64,000 bases of DNA, taken from the NCBI RefSeq assembly GCF_001693435.1, contig NZ_CM004509.1, positions 496,001-560,000 of the forward strand. Reading direction: 5' to 3'. This document shows, one piece after another, positions 44,264 to 53,820 of this stretch (within the stretch, counting starts at the first letter, position 1; each line of letters begins with the position of its first letter). The notes beneath the pieces are model-generated. The model had not been told where the DNA came from. It did no database searches and saw nothing but the letters and a program-made list of their open reading frames with translations. Source of the stretch: Gilliamella sp. wkB7 (GTDB lineage: Bacteria; Pseudomonadota; Gammaproteobacteria; Enterobacterales; Orbaceae). Made by a program: the position numbers and the translations under genes.

Positions 44264-46930
44264 TTATGCAATACGTGGGTTGAGTTTATCAGCATTGATC
44301 TCGAACTTTTTGATCGCTTCTTCAACGACACTTGCTTCAATGTCACCGCGTTTAGCAAGCTCACCTAATGCTGCAATGACAACATAAGAAGCATCGACTT
44401 CAAAGTGATGACGTAAATTTTCACGGCTATCACTGCGTCCGAAACCATCCGTTCCTAATACACGATAATTTTCCGCTGGTACAAAGCCACGTATTTGTTC
44501 GGCAAATAGTTTCATATAGTCAGTTGAAACAACAGCTGGATTATTATTCATTACTTGCGCCACGTAAGGCACTTTCGGTGTCTCGCTTGGATGTAACATG
44601 TTGTAACGTTCACAATCTTGACCATCACGAGCAAGTTCAGTAAATGAAGTGACACTATAGATATCAGAACCAACACCATACTCTTTGGTTAAAATATCCG
44701 CTGCATCACGTACATGACGTAAAATTGAACCAGAACCTAATAGCTGAACGGTTGGTTTACCGTTTTGACCTTGAACAGTGTCAAGTTTATAGATACCACG
44801 ACGGATCCCCTCTTCCACACCTTCAGGCATTGCAGGTTGAGCATAGTTTTCATTTAGTGTCGTAATATAGTAATAGACGTTTTCTTGATCGCCATACATA
44901 CGACGTAAACCATCTTGCATAATAACAGCAACTTCATAAGCATAAGCAGGATCGTAAGATACGCAGTTTGGAATAGTTAAAGCTTGAATATGACTGTGAC
45001 CATCTTGATGTTGTAACCCTTCACCATTTAAGGTTGTTCGGCCAGAAGTACCACCAATCATAAAGCCTCGCGCTTGTTGATCACCAGCTGCCCACATCAA
45101 ATCACCAATACGTTGGAAACCAAACATTGAGTAATAGATGTAAAATGGAATCATTGGGTAATCATTAGTGCTGTATGATGTTGCCGCAGCAATCCATGAT
45201 GCTGTTGCACCACATTCATTGATCCCCTCTTGTAGGATTTGCCCTTTTTCATCTTCACGATAATAAGCGACTTGTTCTCTATCTTGCGGCGTATATTGTT
45301 GACCATGCGGATTATAAATACCGATTTGACGGAATAGACCTTCCATACCAAAAGTACGAGCTTCATCAGCTAGAATTGGTACTAGACGTGGCGCAAGATC
45401 TTTGTCTTTCAACATGATATTAAGCGCTCGTACAAAAGCAATAGTAGTTGAAATTTCTTTAGTTTGTGCTTCAAGTAGTGGAGCAAATTCACTTAAAGGA
45501 GGAATTGAGACCGTTCCTGAAAAATGAGTTAATCTTGATGGTACATAACCATTTAAAGCGTTACGGCGTTCATGAATGTATTTATATTCAGGTGTATGCT
45601 CTTCAAATTTAATATATGGTAATTTTTCTAAAGCATCATCCGTAACAGGAATATTGAAGAAATCACGCACATGACGCACGCCATCCATATTCATTTTTTT
45701 CACTTGGTGAGCAATATTTTTCGCTTCCGCTGCTTCACCCATACCATAACCTTTGATGGTATGCGCTAAAATAACTGTTGGTCGATCTTTGGTCTCTTTA
45801 GCACGCATAAAGGCTGCAAACATTTTAGATGGGTCTTGACCACCACGATTAAGTCTGAAAATTTCTTCATCAGACATATCTTTTACTAATTCTGCTGTTT
45901 CAGGATATTTACCAAAGAAATGCTCACGTACATACGCACCATCTTTTGATTTAAAGGTTTGATAATCACCATCAAGCGTTTCGTTCATTAATCTGACTAA
46001 TTTGCCAGATTTATCTTTTTGTAGGAGTTTATCCCAACGGTCACCCCAAATAACTTTGATAACATTCCAACCTGCACCAGCAAAAACACCTTCTAGTTCA
46101 TTGATGATTTTACCATTACCGGTAACTGGACCATCTAAACGTTGTAAGTTACAGTTGATGACGAATACTAAGTTATCCAGTTTTTCACGAGTAGCAACCG
46201 TAATTGCACCTTTAGATTCTGGCTCATCCATTTCACCATCACCTAAGAAAGCATAAACAGTTTGTTCTGTGGTGTCTTTTAGACCACGATGATTTAAATA
46301 TTTTAAGAATCGAGCTTGATAAATAGCACTTACCGGTCCCAATCCCATTGAAACGGTTGGGAATTGCCAAAATTCAGGGAGTAATTTAGGGTGCGGATAA
46401 GATGGAAGTCCCTTGCCGTGTACTTCTTGACGGAAATTATCAAGTTGTTCTTCAGTGAGTCGGCCTTCAATAAATGCTCTTGAATAGATACCTGGGGAAA
46501 TATGACCTTGGAAATAAACTAAATCACCACCGTCTTTGTCATTTCTAGCTCTAAAAAAGTGGTTAAAACAGACTTCGTAAAAAGTTGCTGCTGATTGGAA
46601 TGATGCCATATGCCCACCAAGCTCTAAATCCTTTTTAGATGCTCTTAACACCATCATAATTGCATTCCAACGCACAATTGAACGAATCCGTCTTTCTATT
46701 TCCCAATCGCCTGGATACGCTGGCTGTTCTTCTACCGGAATAGTATTAATATAATTACTGGTTGAAGAACCAAAAAGTAAAGGAACTCCTCCTTCTTTTG
46801 CCTTATTGACTAATTGTTCAATAATATACTGCGCACGTTCAATTCCTTCTTCACGAATGATTGAATCAAGACTTTTGAGCCAATCTTGCGTTTCAACAGG
46901 ATCGATATCATTCATTTGCATGTCCGACAT
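44264..46930 (-). CDS. aceE: Pyruvate dehydrogenase E1 component (homodimeric)
   Basis: Thiamine-diphosphate enzyme that decarboxylates pyruvate and acetylates the lipoyl arms of AceF. 888 aa, the usual AceE length. Marks: ETQDWLKSLDSIIREEGIER at the N-terminus, HISPGIYSRAFIEGRLTEEQ, the ThDP-binding FLGDGEMDEPESKGA followed later by NCNLQRLDGPV, GGTSGRTTLNGEGLQHQDGH, and the tail VLGTDGFGRSDSRENLRHHF. GAGG precedes the ATG. First gene of aceE-aceF-lpd. The regulator gene pdhR, which precedes aceE in E. coli, is absent. Confidence 0.98.
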   Translation of the reverse strand: MSDMQMNDIDPVETQDWLKSLDSIIREEGIERAQYIIEQLVNKAKEGGVPLLFGSSTSNYINTIPVEEQPAYPGDWEIERRIRSIVRWNAIMMVLRASKKDLELGGHMASFQSAATFYEVCFNHFFRARNDKDGGDLVYFQGHISPGIYSRAFIEGRLTEEQLDNFRQEVHGKGLPSYPHPKLLPEFWQFPTVSMGLGPVSAIYQARFLKYLNHRGLKDTTEQTVYAFLGDGEMDEPESKGAITVATREKLDNLVFVINCNLQRLDGPVTGNGKIINELEGVFAGAGWNVIKVIWGDRWDKLLQKDKSGKLVRLMNETLDGDYQTFKSKDGAYVREHFFGKYPETAELVKDMSDEEIFRLNRGGQDPSKMFAAFMRAKETKDRPTVILAHTIKGYGMGEAAEAKNIAHQVKKMNMDGVRHVRDFFNIPVTDDALEKLPYIKFEEHTPEYKYIHERRNALNGYVPSRLTHFSGTVSIPPLSEFAPLLEAQTKEISTTIAFVRALNIMLKDKDLAPRLVPILADEARTFGMEGLFRQIGIYNPHGQQYTPQDREQVAYYREDEKGQILQEGINECGATASWIAAATSYSTNDYPMIPFYIYYSMFGFQRIGDLMWAAGDQQARGFMIGGTSGRTTLNGEGLQHQDGHSHIQALTIPNCVSYDPAYAYEVAVIMQDGLRRMYGDQENVYYYITTLNENYAQPAMPEGVEEGIRRGIYKLDTVQGQNGKPTVQLLGSGSILRHVRDAADILTKEYGVGSDIYSVTSFTELARDGQDCERYNMLHPSETPKVPYVAQVMNNNPAVVSTDYMKLFAEQIRGFVPAENYRVLGTDGFGRSDSRENLRHHFEVDASYVVIAALGELAKRGDIEASVVEEAIKKFEINADKLNPRIA

Positions 46931-47307
46931 ATAAAAACCTCTTTTTTGTTTATAAAAATGCAGGATTTGCCATCCTTAGCTAAAATTAAAAATTATAACT
47001 AACTTTACAAACTTCAAATCTGCATTACGGAGCTTTATGAATATAAGTCTGCCATTTTCCAAAAAAAAGTAAAGCAGACAACTGGTTAGAAAAGAATGTT
47101 AATTCCTATTAAATTAATCAACTATTCCAATTGTTATGTAAAGAAAAAGATAATTATTTGATATAAATCAAATTTAAGAAACATTGAATTGCTAGAACTA
47201 GTAACATCGGTTATACCGTGTTTACCTATGTGTTGTCAAGCTATAGTAAAATCTGATATATAGAAGTAAATTTACTAAAATAAAATTTGCATAGAGCAAA
47301 AAATAAT
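46931..47307. other. Divergent aceE/lipB intergenic region
   Basis: About 375 bp with promoters in both directions and no gene. It contains a perfect FNR-type box at 47158-47171. No PdhR-like operator was recognised. Confidence 0.55.
47158..47171. promoter_or_regulatory. FNR-type binding site
   Basis: TTGATATAAATCAA fits TTGAT-N4-ATCAA exactly. It lies 228 bp from the aceE start and 137 bp from the lipB start. FNR represses pyruvate dehydrogenase genes under anaerobiosis in E. coli, so regulation of aceE, or of lipB, by oxygen is plausible. Confidence 0.55.
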
Positions 47308-47925
47308 ATGATCACAAACAATATTATAATTAGAGAGTTACATACTCAACCTTACATGCAAACCTATCAAGCTATGCATGATTTTACGCTCAATCGCAAT
47401 GAACAAACGCCTGATGAAATATGGCTAGTTGAGCACTATCCTGTTTTTACGCAAGGCAGAGTTGGCAAACCAGAACATTTATTACATCAAACAGACATTC
47501 CAATTGTCGCAACCGATCGTGGTGGACAAATTACCTATCATGCGCCCGGTCAGCAAATTATGTATATCTTATTTGATTTAAAACGTCGTAAAATAAGTAT
47601 TCGTGATATTGTTAGCTGTTTAGAAAAATGCGTCATTCAAACTTTGGCACATTATGATATTATGTCTTATGCTAAAGCAGAAGCTCCCGGTGTGTATATT
47701 GATCACAAAAAGATTTGCTCTTTAGGATTACATATCAAACGAGGATGTACACTGCATGGGCTTGCATTAAATATCGATATGGATCTGGCACCATTTAAAA
47801 ACATTAATCCTTGTGGTTACGCAGGATTGCAGATGACTCAATTAAAAGAATTTGTCCCACAAATTAACCGTTCTGAATTAAAACAATTGTTGACCAACAA
47901 TTTTATTAATCTGTTAACAAACTAA
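47308..47925 (+). CDS. lipB: Octanoyl-[acyl-carrier-protein]:protein octanoyltransferase LipB
   Basis: Transfers octanoyl from ACP to lipoyl-domain lysines, the first step of lipoate synthesis. 205 aa from ATG 47308, whose N-terminus ([16 protein letters not shown]) aligns with E. coli MYQDKILVRQLGLQPY; an upstream TTG at 47287 would add seven residues. Motifs: [40 protein letters not shown], the catalytic Lys in [11 protein letters not shown] and the catalytic Cys in [10 protein letters not shown]. Followed by lipA after 18 bp. Weak Shine-Dalgarno. Confidence 0.95.
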   Translation: MITNNIIIRELHTQPYMQTYQAMHDFTLNRNEQTPDEIWLVEHYPVFTQGRVGKPEHLLHQTDIPIVATDRGGQITYHAPGQQIMYILFDLKRRKISIRDIVSCLEKCVIQTLAHYDIMSYAKAEAPGVYIDHKKICSLGLHIKRGCTLHGLALNIDMDLAPFKNINPCGYAGLQMTQLKEFVPQINRSELKQLLTNNFINLLTN

Positions 47926-47943
47926 TCGAATAAGATATCTATT

Positions 47944-48903
47944 ATGCAAAATAATGAAACCATAGTCAGAAGTTCAAAATATCGAGATGCGGATAAAACA
48001 CGACTCATTCCAACCGTTACGTTAGAAGATGCAGCGCCTTTAAAAAAACCCGATTGGATGAAAATCAAAATACCAGTTCATTCCACCAATATTGCGCATA
48101 TTAAAAGTACGATGCGTAAACATGGATTACATTCCGTATGTGAAGAAGCATCTTGCCCTAACTTAGCCGAATGTTTTAATCATGGTACCGCCACTTTTAT
48201 GATTTTAGGGGATATCTGCACACGACGATGTCCATTTTGTGATGTTGCGCACGGACGACCATTACCTCCAGACCGCGAAGAACCGGTTAAACTCGCTCAA
48301 ACCATTCAAGAGATGAAATTGCGTTATGTGGTAATAACTTCTGTAGATCGTGATGATTTAAAAGATGGTGGAGCCAGCCATTTTGCAGACTGTACTCGCG
48401 AAATTCGCGCATTAAGTCCAAATATTAAAGTTGAAACGCTCACACCTGATTTTCGCGGTTGTATCGATGAGGCTGTCGAAGTATTAAGTGATAATCCACC
48501 TGATGTATTTAACCACAATTTAGAGAATATTCCGCGATTATATAAAAAGATACGCCCTGGTGCCAATTATGTAGGTTCACTTAAATTATTATCGGCATTC
48601 AAAGAAAAACACCCAGATATTCCGACAAAGTCAGGTTTAATGGTTGGACTTGGTGAAACCAATGAAGAGTTAATTCAGGTTCTAAAAGATTTACGAACTC
48701 ATGGCGTAACCATGTTAACACTGGGGCAATATTTACAACCAAGTAAGTATCACTTACCCGTCGAGCGTTATGTTTCACCAGAAGAATTTGACGAACTCAA
48801 GCAAATTGCCTTAGGTATGGGATTTACTCATGCGGCCTGCGGACCATTTGTTCGATCCTCTTATCATGCTGATTTACAAGCGATGGGAAAAGAGGTGAAG
48901 TAA
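47944..48903 (+). CDS. lipA: Lipoyl synthase LipA
   Basis: Radical-SAM enzyme that inserts two sulfurs into the octanoyl chain to make lipoyl groups on AceF and related E2 and H proteins. 319 aa. The auxiliary cluster site [12 protein letters not shown] (CX4CX5C) is followed by the radical-SAM motif [15 protein letters not shown] (CX3CX2C). Also [40 protein letters not shown] and [19 protein letters not shown]. The C-terminal [10 protein letters not shown] keeps the conserved Ser. Confidence 0.97.
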   Translation: MQNNETIVRSSKYRDADKTRLIPTVTLEDAAPLKKPDWMKIKIPVHSTNIAHIKSTMRKHGLHSVCEEASCPNLAECFNHGTATFMILGDICTRRCPFCDVAHGRPLPPDREEPVKLAQTIQEMKLRYVVITSVDRDDLKDGGASHFADCTREIRALSPNIKVETLTPDFRGCIDEAVEVLSDNPPDVFNHNLENIPRLYKKIRPGANYVGSLKLLSAFKEKHPDIPTKSGLMVGLGETNEELIQVLKDLRTHGVTMLTLGQYLQPSKYHLPVERYVSPEEFDELKQIALGMGFTHAACGPFVRSSYHADLQAMGKEVK

Positions 48904-48996
48904 ATAAAAAACAGTCACCTTATAAAGATTGTTAATGAACAATGAGAAGATAAGCGTTGATACCATTTTATGAATATCATCACTTATCCTTTAAAA

Positions 48997-50199
48997 TTAA
49001 CTCTGGTTTGGAAAAGCAACAACAAAAGCAGTCACATTCGGTTTACCGATTAGAACAAGCTGCTTTTTTCTGTTTTCTTGACTATTTTCAACCGCTAATG
49101 CTAAAGATAACCAATAGGCACAGTTTCTAACTGAACCTATAGAAAAATCGACATCAAAAAAATTATTTAATTTAAATTGAATATCATTCAGATGCATCAT
49201 AATCGATTTATTCTGTTCTTCTGATACTTGGCTTGTCCAAATACCATCATAATCACTTTGATTATCTTCTCCCCACAATAGTGCTTTATCGAGAGTTTCC
49301 GTTAATGTTGAAGTTTGTTCACTGCGATGAACTTTCACGGTTCGAGCTTTAAAATCGGATAATAATGGATCTTCTATTGCTTCTTCTCCTGCAAAAAGAA
49401 TAACTGAAGCAAATTCACCTTCATTTTCGGTTGGTGATTGAAAAAGGTGGGCATTTATCACCAACAATAAATCACTATCATAATCGCTATTATCTAACCA
49501 TGATTCTATAAATGTAGTGCTTGTTGCCGAATCGTTAATTTCAAAGCTAGTTGGTTTAACAAATTTACCAAATGTTTTAAGCCATATGCTTTCTAACTCA
49601 TCAGTTGTTATTTGCGTATCAATAAATATATGCACATGCAATTTAAGTTGTGATGATAATTGATTAAGAATCAGTTGATAATCAGGTAACCAGTTATTAA
49701 ATAACAATTCAATCCTTTTGGGAATATCACTTGGATAAATATTTTCAGGAACTGTTAAGGAACCATATTTAAAAAATAGACCATGATTACCAGCAGGTTT
49801 TGTACTTAAGGAAAGTTTACTTTCGGCAACGCCTACACCATTTCCATATTTACCATGACTGGTTTCAAGAGAATGACTAACAACATATAATCCTCTTTTT
49901 GCAAACTCAATCAGGTGTTGATGCTCCTTTTCACAATTATAATTCCATTCTTCAATATAAATATTATTATAAAATCGTATGTATATTTTATATACAAAAC
50001 AAAAAGACCATAATAAAAATGGTGTTACACCAGAGCAACAGATAAACCAAAAATCAGATATACCAAAAAAGTAACCATAACTGAGTGTAGCAATAAACCC
50101 GATAAGAAAAAATATTATAAGCAGTGCAAACCAACGCCATAGTTTGATTTTTCCTTTTTTTGGCAATGGTTTGGATAAAGATTCAAAATCAATAGCCAT
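48997..50199 (-). CDS. PAAR-coupled membrane protein of unknown function (candidate T6SS adaptor)
   Basis: 400 aa. Two transmembrane helices near the N-terminus (about 22-48 and 50-72), then a soluble domain. Its ATG overlaps the PAAR stop (TGATG), as for the protein at 16584-18020. Shared motifs: LLLVINAHLFQSP against LLLINLLFDTETQ, ASVILFAGEE against CALLFSNDEE, and YWLSLALAVENS against AWLALSLAADGI. It lacks the two C-terminal helices of that homolog. The repeated PAAR coupling points to a T6SS role, such as effector loading; a toxin or immunity role is not excluded. Family not recognised. Confidence 0.6.
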   Translation of the reverse strand: MAIDFESLSKPLPKKGKIKLWRWFALLIIFFLIGFIATLSYGYFFGISDFWFICCSGVTPFLLWSFCFVYKIYIRFYNNIYIEEWNYNCEKEHQHLIEFAKRGLYVVSHSLETSHGKYGNGVGVAESKLSLSTKPAGNHGLFFKYGSLTVPENIYPSDIPKRIELLFNNWLPDYQLILNQLSSQLKLHVHIFIDTQITTDELESIWLKTFGKFVKPTSFEINDSATSTTFIESWLDNSDYDSDLLLVINAHLFQSPTENEGEFASVILFAGEEAIEDPLLSDFKARTVKVHRSEQTSTLTETLDKALLWGEDNQSDYDGIWTSQVSEEQNKSIMMHLNDIQFKLNNFFDVDFSIGSVRNCAYWLSLALAVENSQENRKKQLVLIGKPNVTAFVVAFPNQS

Positions 50200-50471
50200 C
50201 AGCTTTTTCCTACTTCAGGCAGTGAAGAGATTAAGGCACAACCACAGGCAGCATGATGTCCATCTAAGGCGATTTTTTTACCCTGATCTTTCATTGTTGC
50301 TTCACCTTCAACAATTGGGTTAACTCCATGTTTATGTATTGGACAACTGACAAGATCGCCAACACGTGCAATTGGTTTTCCACATACTTTTATCGTTGTT
50401 GATCCAGTAATGACTTTACCACCATGATCTGTATCATCTCCTAATCGAATGACGCCTCGATACTTACTCAT
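50199..50471 (-). CDS. PAAR-domain spike-tip protein
   Basis: 90 aa from ATG 50471, placed 6 nt after AAGGA; an in-frame TTG six bases upstream is a weaker alternative. PAAR signatures: GVIRLGDDTDHGGKVITG, PIARVGDLVSCPIHKHG, NPIVEGEATM and the His/Cys-rich end DGHHAACGCALISSLPEVG. Homologous to the PAAR at 16324. It lies downstream of the VasX-like effector and its immunity array on the same strand, and could tip the spike that carries that effector. No vgrG is present on this side. Confidence 0.93.
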   Translation of the reverse strand: MSKYRGVIRLGDDTDHGGKVITGSTTIKVCGKPIARVGDLVSCPIHKHGVNPIVEGEATMKDQGKKIALDGHHAACGCALISSLPEVGKS

Positions 50472-50477
50472 TTTCAA

Positions 50478-50867
50478 TCCTTGTTTATACTTTCTTTCAT
50501 CAAAATTCTATAATATAACGTTATTTATCATAGTATTATTTATCTTCTATTATAACCTAATGAATCATTATAGTATGTTTCATTTCCTTTAATTTTAAGA
50601 ACATTATTGAATTTAGATAAATCTTTCAGATAATTTTACTTATATTCATATATAAAATCCATTTAACTTCTGCTATTTATTTATCACCATTTGTTTCTAT
50701 CAATACACTGATTTTAAATATTATATTCTAATACTAACTTACCAATATATAGAAATATCTACTTCCCGCTACTTGGTGATAGTTATTGCAACTAAAAAGG
50801 ATATTTAGCTAAATATTACGGCTGTTAATTGGATAATTTTTTTCATTGTTTATTCTTTATCAGTTAA
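50478..50867. other. Gap between the PAAR gene and the lipoprotein array
   Basis: 390 bp, AT-rich. It holds a 14-codon remnant of a further array copy (50805-50846). The rest shows no gene and may contain a promoter for the PAAR-membrane protein pair. Confidence 0.55.
50805..50846 (-). pseudogene. 5' remnant of a thirteenth array copy
   Basis: ATG at 50846 opens MKKIIQLTAVIFS and stops. The sequence matches the signal-peptide start of the intact lipoprotein genes (MKKIIQLTTAIFV and similar), then similarity ends. It lies directly after copy 12, where the next tandem unit would begin. Confidence 0.75.
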
Positions 50868-51572
50868 TTATTTTCCAAAAGGCCGCATAACTCGATAAGA
50901 TGACGATTCTTGATATATTTCACCATTTTTTGCTTTTATATAAGGTAGCGTTTGAGTGTATGTAACATTTGGCAAGCGCACGGAACTAAAACCATATAAC
51001 GCTTTAAGTTTATCTTGATTGTTAATTACCCATTCAGGAGTGTTAATTACTTGATAATTGATTGTTACTTCAAATTGTGTTTCGTTATTACTATTCTTTC
51101 CGAGTTTATTCGTTTTTTCGTTCACATCTGTGACTTCAACGACTTTTATCGGTCCATAACAAAAGGCATTATTGTAAATAGTATCTCCACTTAGTGTTTT
51201 GTTAAAAAAAGAATATAGATATTTTTGTCCCAACTCGGTTAAATCATAGTGAAAAAGGCTTTGTTTAGTTTCAACGGGTTGACGAGTTAATAACCCTATT
51301 TCTGCAAATAAAGGTAAAGTATTTGCTAAATCCTCTTTATTCCAACTCATCCATTTAGTATCTTCCTTTGAGGGAGGAATGTCTATATAAGGGAATTTTA
51401 CAGATCCCAAATAAAAGCAAAAATCCCCTTTGACATTAGCTTTTTTGCGAGCACTGTCAAAACCATCTTGAATAACGCGTTTAAATTCTTTTTTATTGTA
51501 ACAACCTGATAAAGTGTTAATAACTAGAGTCAGGATTATTAATTGATGAACATTAATTAAGTTTACTTTCAT
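50868..51572 (-). CDS. Immunity-like lipoprotein, array copy 12 (Tyr+2 subtype)
   Basis: 234 aa. Lipobox LSGC followed by YNKKEF; Tyr at +2 would send it to the outer membrane by the E. coli Lol rule. The signal peptide (MKVNLINVHQLIILTLVINT) resembles that of the copy at 63241, not those of the central copies. The body has the shared marks CFYLGSVKFPY, LPLFAEIGLLTRQPV and CYGPIKVVEVTDV. The C-terminal tail is cut by a nonsense codon: a TTA-to-TAA change after PFGK removes the LTDKE ending, whose codons remain readable beyond the stop. Confidence 0.75.
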   Translation of the reverse strand: MKVNLINVHQLIILTLVINTLSGCYNKKEFKRVIQDGFDSARKKANVKGDFCFYLGSVKFPYIDIPPSKEDTKWMSWNKEDLANTLPLFAEIGLLTRQPVETKQSLFHYDLTELGQKYLYSFFNKTLSGDTIYNNAFCYGPIKVVEVTDVNEKTNKLGKNSNNETQFEVTINYQVINTPEWVINNQDKLKALYGFSSVRLPNVTYTQTLPYIKAKNGEIYQESSSYRVMRPFGK

Positions 51573-51705
51573 TAGTACTTCTTACTCCTTCAAGAAAAAG
51601 ATATCCATATAATTTTTGTATTCATACATGACTAATGGCTGATAATTGAGATTAATTTTTCATAACTTACTCGCTTTTAGTTTTAATACTGAATCAATTT
51701 ATAAT

Positions 51706-52380
51706 TTATACTATTATACTATTTTGATATAATTTATCTCCCTTAGCTACATAAAATTTTAAGACATCTCGGTAATTTTTTTCGGGTAACCTTACTGTTA
51801 TTTGTTTATAGCGAGCATTGAGTTTATTTTTCGAATTTAATACCCAATCAGGTACATTAATTACATGATAATTATAAGTAACATAAAAATTGGTTTTATT
51901 GTAACTATAACCCTTTGCACGCGTATATTCATTTTTTTCGACATCTGTTACACTCTCTACCACTATCTGACCATAGCAAAAAGAATTTTCATATCTCGTT
52001 CGGCTTCCTCTTCTATCAATATCTTGATATCGGTATTTTTCCCCTAATTCGGTCACCTCATAATGATAAAGCTCTGGGTGTCCATCTACCGGCTGACGAG
52101 TTAATAAGCCTATTTCTGCAAATAAGGGTAATGATCTAGATAATTTTCCTTTATTCCAAATTACCCACTGAATATCATCTGCTAATACTGGCTCGTCGGT
52201 ATAAGGAAATTTCACTGAACCCAAATAATAACAGAAATTTCCTTTGATTTTGGCTTTAGCTTGTACTCTATCATAAGAGTTTTGAATTAACTTTTTGAAC
52301 TCCTCTTTATTATAAGTATCACAACCCAAAAGAAGACTCGTTACAAATATTGCGATTATTAATTGGATAATTTTTTTCAT
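51706..52380 (-). CDS. Immunity-like lipoprotein, array copy 11 (3' frameshifted)
   Basis: 224 aa. Lipobox LLLGC with Asp at +2. The front half matches the central copies (DEPVLADDIQWVIWNKGKLS). The back half (VEKNEYTRAKGYSYNKTNFY) matches the copy at 63241 instead. An 8-bp tandem duplication (51707-51722) shifts the frame near the end, replacing an expected ending like YQNSINYKLIQY with YQNSIIV. The downstream 50 bp also match the flank of the 63241 gene, so this copy is a hybrid of the two subtypes. Confidence 0.75.
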   Translation of the reverse strand: MKKIIQLIIAIFVTSLLLGCDTYNKEEFKKLIQNSYDRVQAKAKIKGNFCYYLGSVKFPYTDEPVLADDIQWVIWNKGKLSRSLPLFAEIGLLTRQPVDGHPELYHYEVTELGEKYRYQDIDRRGSRTRYENSFCYGQIVVESVTDVEKNEYTRAKGYSYNKTNFYVTYNYHVINVPDWVLNSKNKLNARYKQITVRLPEKNYRDVLKFYVAKGDKLYQNSIIV

Positions 52381-52383
52381 CTT

Positions 52384-53100
52384 TTATTCTTTATCAGTTA
52401 ATAACTTTCCAGAAGGTTTCATAAGAAGATAAGACCATGACTCTTCATATAATTTGCCATCTTTACCTTGTATATACAGTAGCGTTTGAGGGTATGTAAC
52501 ATCTGGCAAGCGCACAGAACTAGCACCATACAACGCTTTGAGTTTATCTTGATTGTTAATTATCCATTCTGGAGTGTTTACTACTTGATAATTGATTTTC
52601 ACTGTAATTTGTGTTTCGTTATTACTATGTCTTCCATGTTCATAAGTTTTTTGGCTCACATCTCTGACTTTAATGACTTTTATCGGGCCATAGCAAAACG
52701 AGTTATCATAATATGTTCTCCCACTCCCTGACTTTTTATAAGAAGAGTATAAATATTCTTGCCCCAACTCGGTTGGATCATAATGATAAAGTCCCTCTTT
52801 ACTGTCAACGGGCTGACGAGTTAATAAGCCTATTTCTGCAAATAAAGGTAAGGTTTTTGCTAAATCCTCTTTGTTCCAACCCTCCCATTGACTATCCTCC
52901 TTGGAAGGAGGAATATCTGTATAAGGGAATTTGACCGAACCCAAATAATAACAGAAATTTCCTTTGATTTTGGCTTTAGCTTGTACTCTATCATAAGAGT
53001 TTTGAATTAACTTTTTGAACTCATCTTTATTATAGATATCACAACCCAAAAGAAGAATCGTTACAAATATTGCGGTTGTTAATTGGATATTTTTTTTCAT
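52384..53100 (-). CDS. Immunity-like lipoprotein, array copy 10
   Basis: 238 aa. Signal peptide and lipobox LLLGC, Asp at +2. Variable block 1 is of the PPSKEDSQWEGWNKEDL type and block 2 of the YSSYKKSGSGRTYYDNSF type. It has its own stretch SQKTYEHGRHSNNETQ where most copies read SEKTYERGLSGYNETQ. Ends in the common tail SGKLLTDKE. Starts 3 bp after the stop of copy 9. Confidence 0.77.
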   Translation of the reverse strand: MKKNIQLTTAIFVTILLLGCDIYNKDEFKKLIQNSYDRVQAKAKIKGNFCYYLGSVKFPYTDIPPSKEDSQWEGWNKEDLAKTLPLFAEIGLLTRQPVDSKEGLYHYDPTELGQEYLYSSYKKSGSGRTYYDNSFCYGPIKVIKVRDVSQKTYEHGRHSNNETQITVKINYQVVNTPEWIINNQDKLKALYGASSVRLPDVTYPQTLLYIQGKDGKLYEESWSYLLMKPSGKLLTDKE

Positions 53101-53103
53101 AAT

Positions 53104-53820
53104 TTATTCTTTATCGGTTAATAACTTTCCAGAAGGTTTTATTACCCGATAAAACCATGATTTTTCATATAATTTACCATCTTTGCCTTTTATATACAGT
53201 AAGCTTTGAGGGTATGTAACTTCTGGCAAGCGCACAGAACTAGAACCATATAAAGCTTTGAGTTTATCTTGATTATTAATTACCCATTCTGGAGTGTTTA
53301 CTACTTGATAATTGATTTTTACTGTAATTTGCGTTTCATTATAACCGCTCAAACCTCTTTCATACGTTTTTTCGCTCACATCTGTAACTTTAATGACTTT
53401 TATCGGTCCATAGCAAAACGAGTTATCATAAATTGGTTCGACATCTCGACGATCAATATCTTCATATTGATATTCACGTCCTAAATCTGTTAAATCATAA
53501 TGATAAAGTCCCTCTTTACCGTCAACGGGCTGACGAGTTAATAAGCCTATTTCTGCAAATAAAGGTAATGATCTAGATAATTTTCCTTTATTCCAAATTG
53601 CCCACTGAATATCATCTGCTAATACTGGCTCGTCGGTATAAGGAAATTTCACAGAACCCAAATAATAACAGAAATTTCCTTTGATTTTGGTGTTAGCCCG
53701 TACCTCGTCATAAGCATTTTGAATTAATTTCTTGAACTCCTCTTTATTATAGGTATCACAACCCAAAAGAAGACTCGTTACAAATATAGCAGTTATTAAT
53801 TGAATAATTTTTTTCATCAT
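53104..53820 (-). CDS. Immunity-like lipoprotein, array copy 9
   Basis: 238 aa. Lipobox LLLGC, Asp at +2. Block 1 is of the DEPVLADDIQWAIWNKGKLS type and block 2 of the YEDIDRRDVEPIYDNSF type. N-terminal helix reads YDEVRANTKIKG, as in copies 2 and 6. The stop of copy 8 directly abuts its start, so translation is probably coupled. Confidence 0.77.
   Translation of the reverse strand: MMKKIIQLITAIFVTSLLLGCDTYNKEEFKKLIQNAYDEVRANTKIKGNFCYYLGSVKFPYTDEPVLADDIQWAIWNKGKLSRSLPLFAEIGLLTRQPVDGKEGLYHYDLTDLGREYQYEDIDRRDVEPIYDNSFCYGPIKVIKVTDVSEKTYERGLSGYNETQITVKINYQVVNTPEWVINNQDKLKALYGSSSVRLPEVTYPQSLLYIKGKDGKLYEKSWFYRVIKPSGKLLTDKE

Noticed and set aside
43578..44387. Long plus-strand open frames opposite aceF
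   Set aside because: They are antisense shadows of the Ala/Pro/Thr-rich linkers and lipoyl domains of AceF, have repetitive composition and lack ribosome binding sites.
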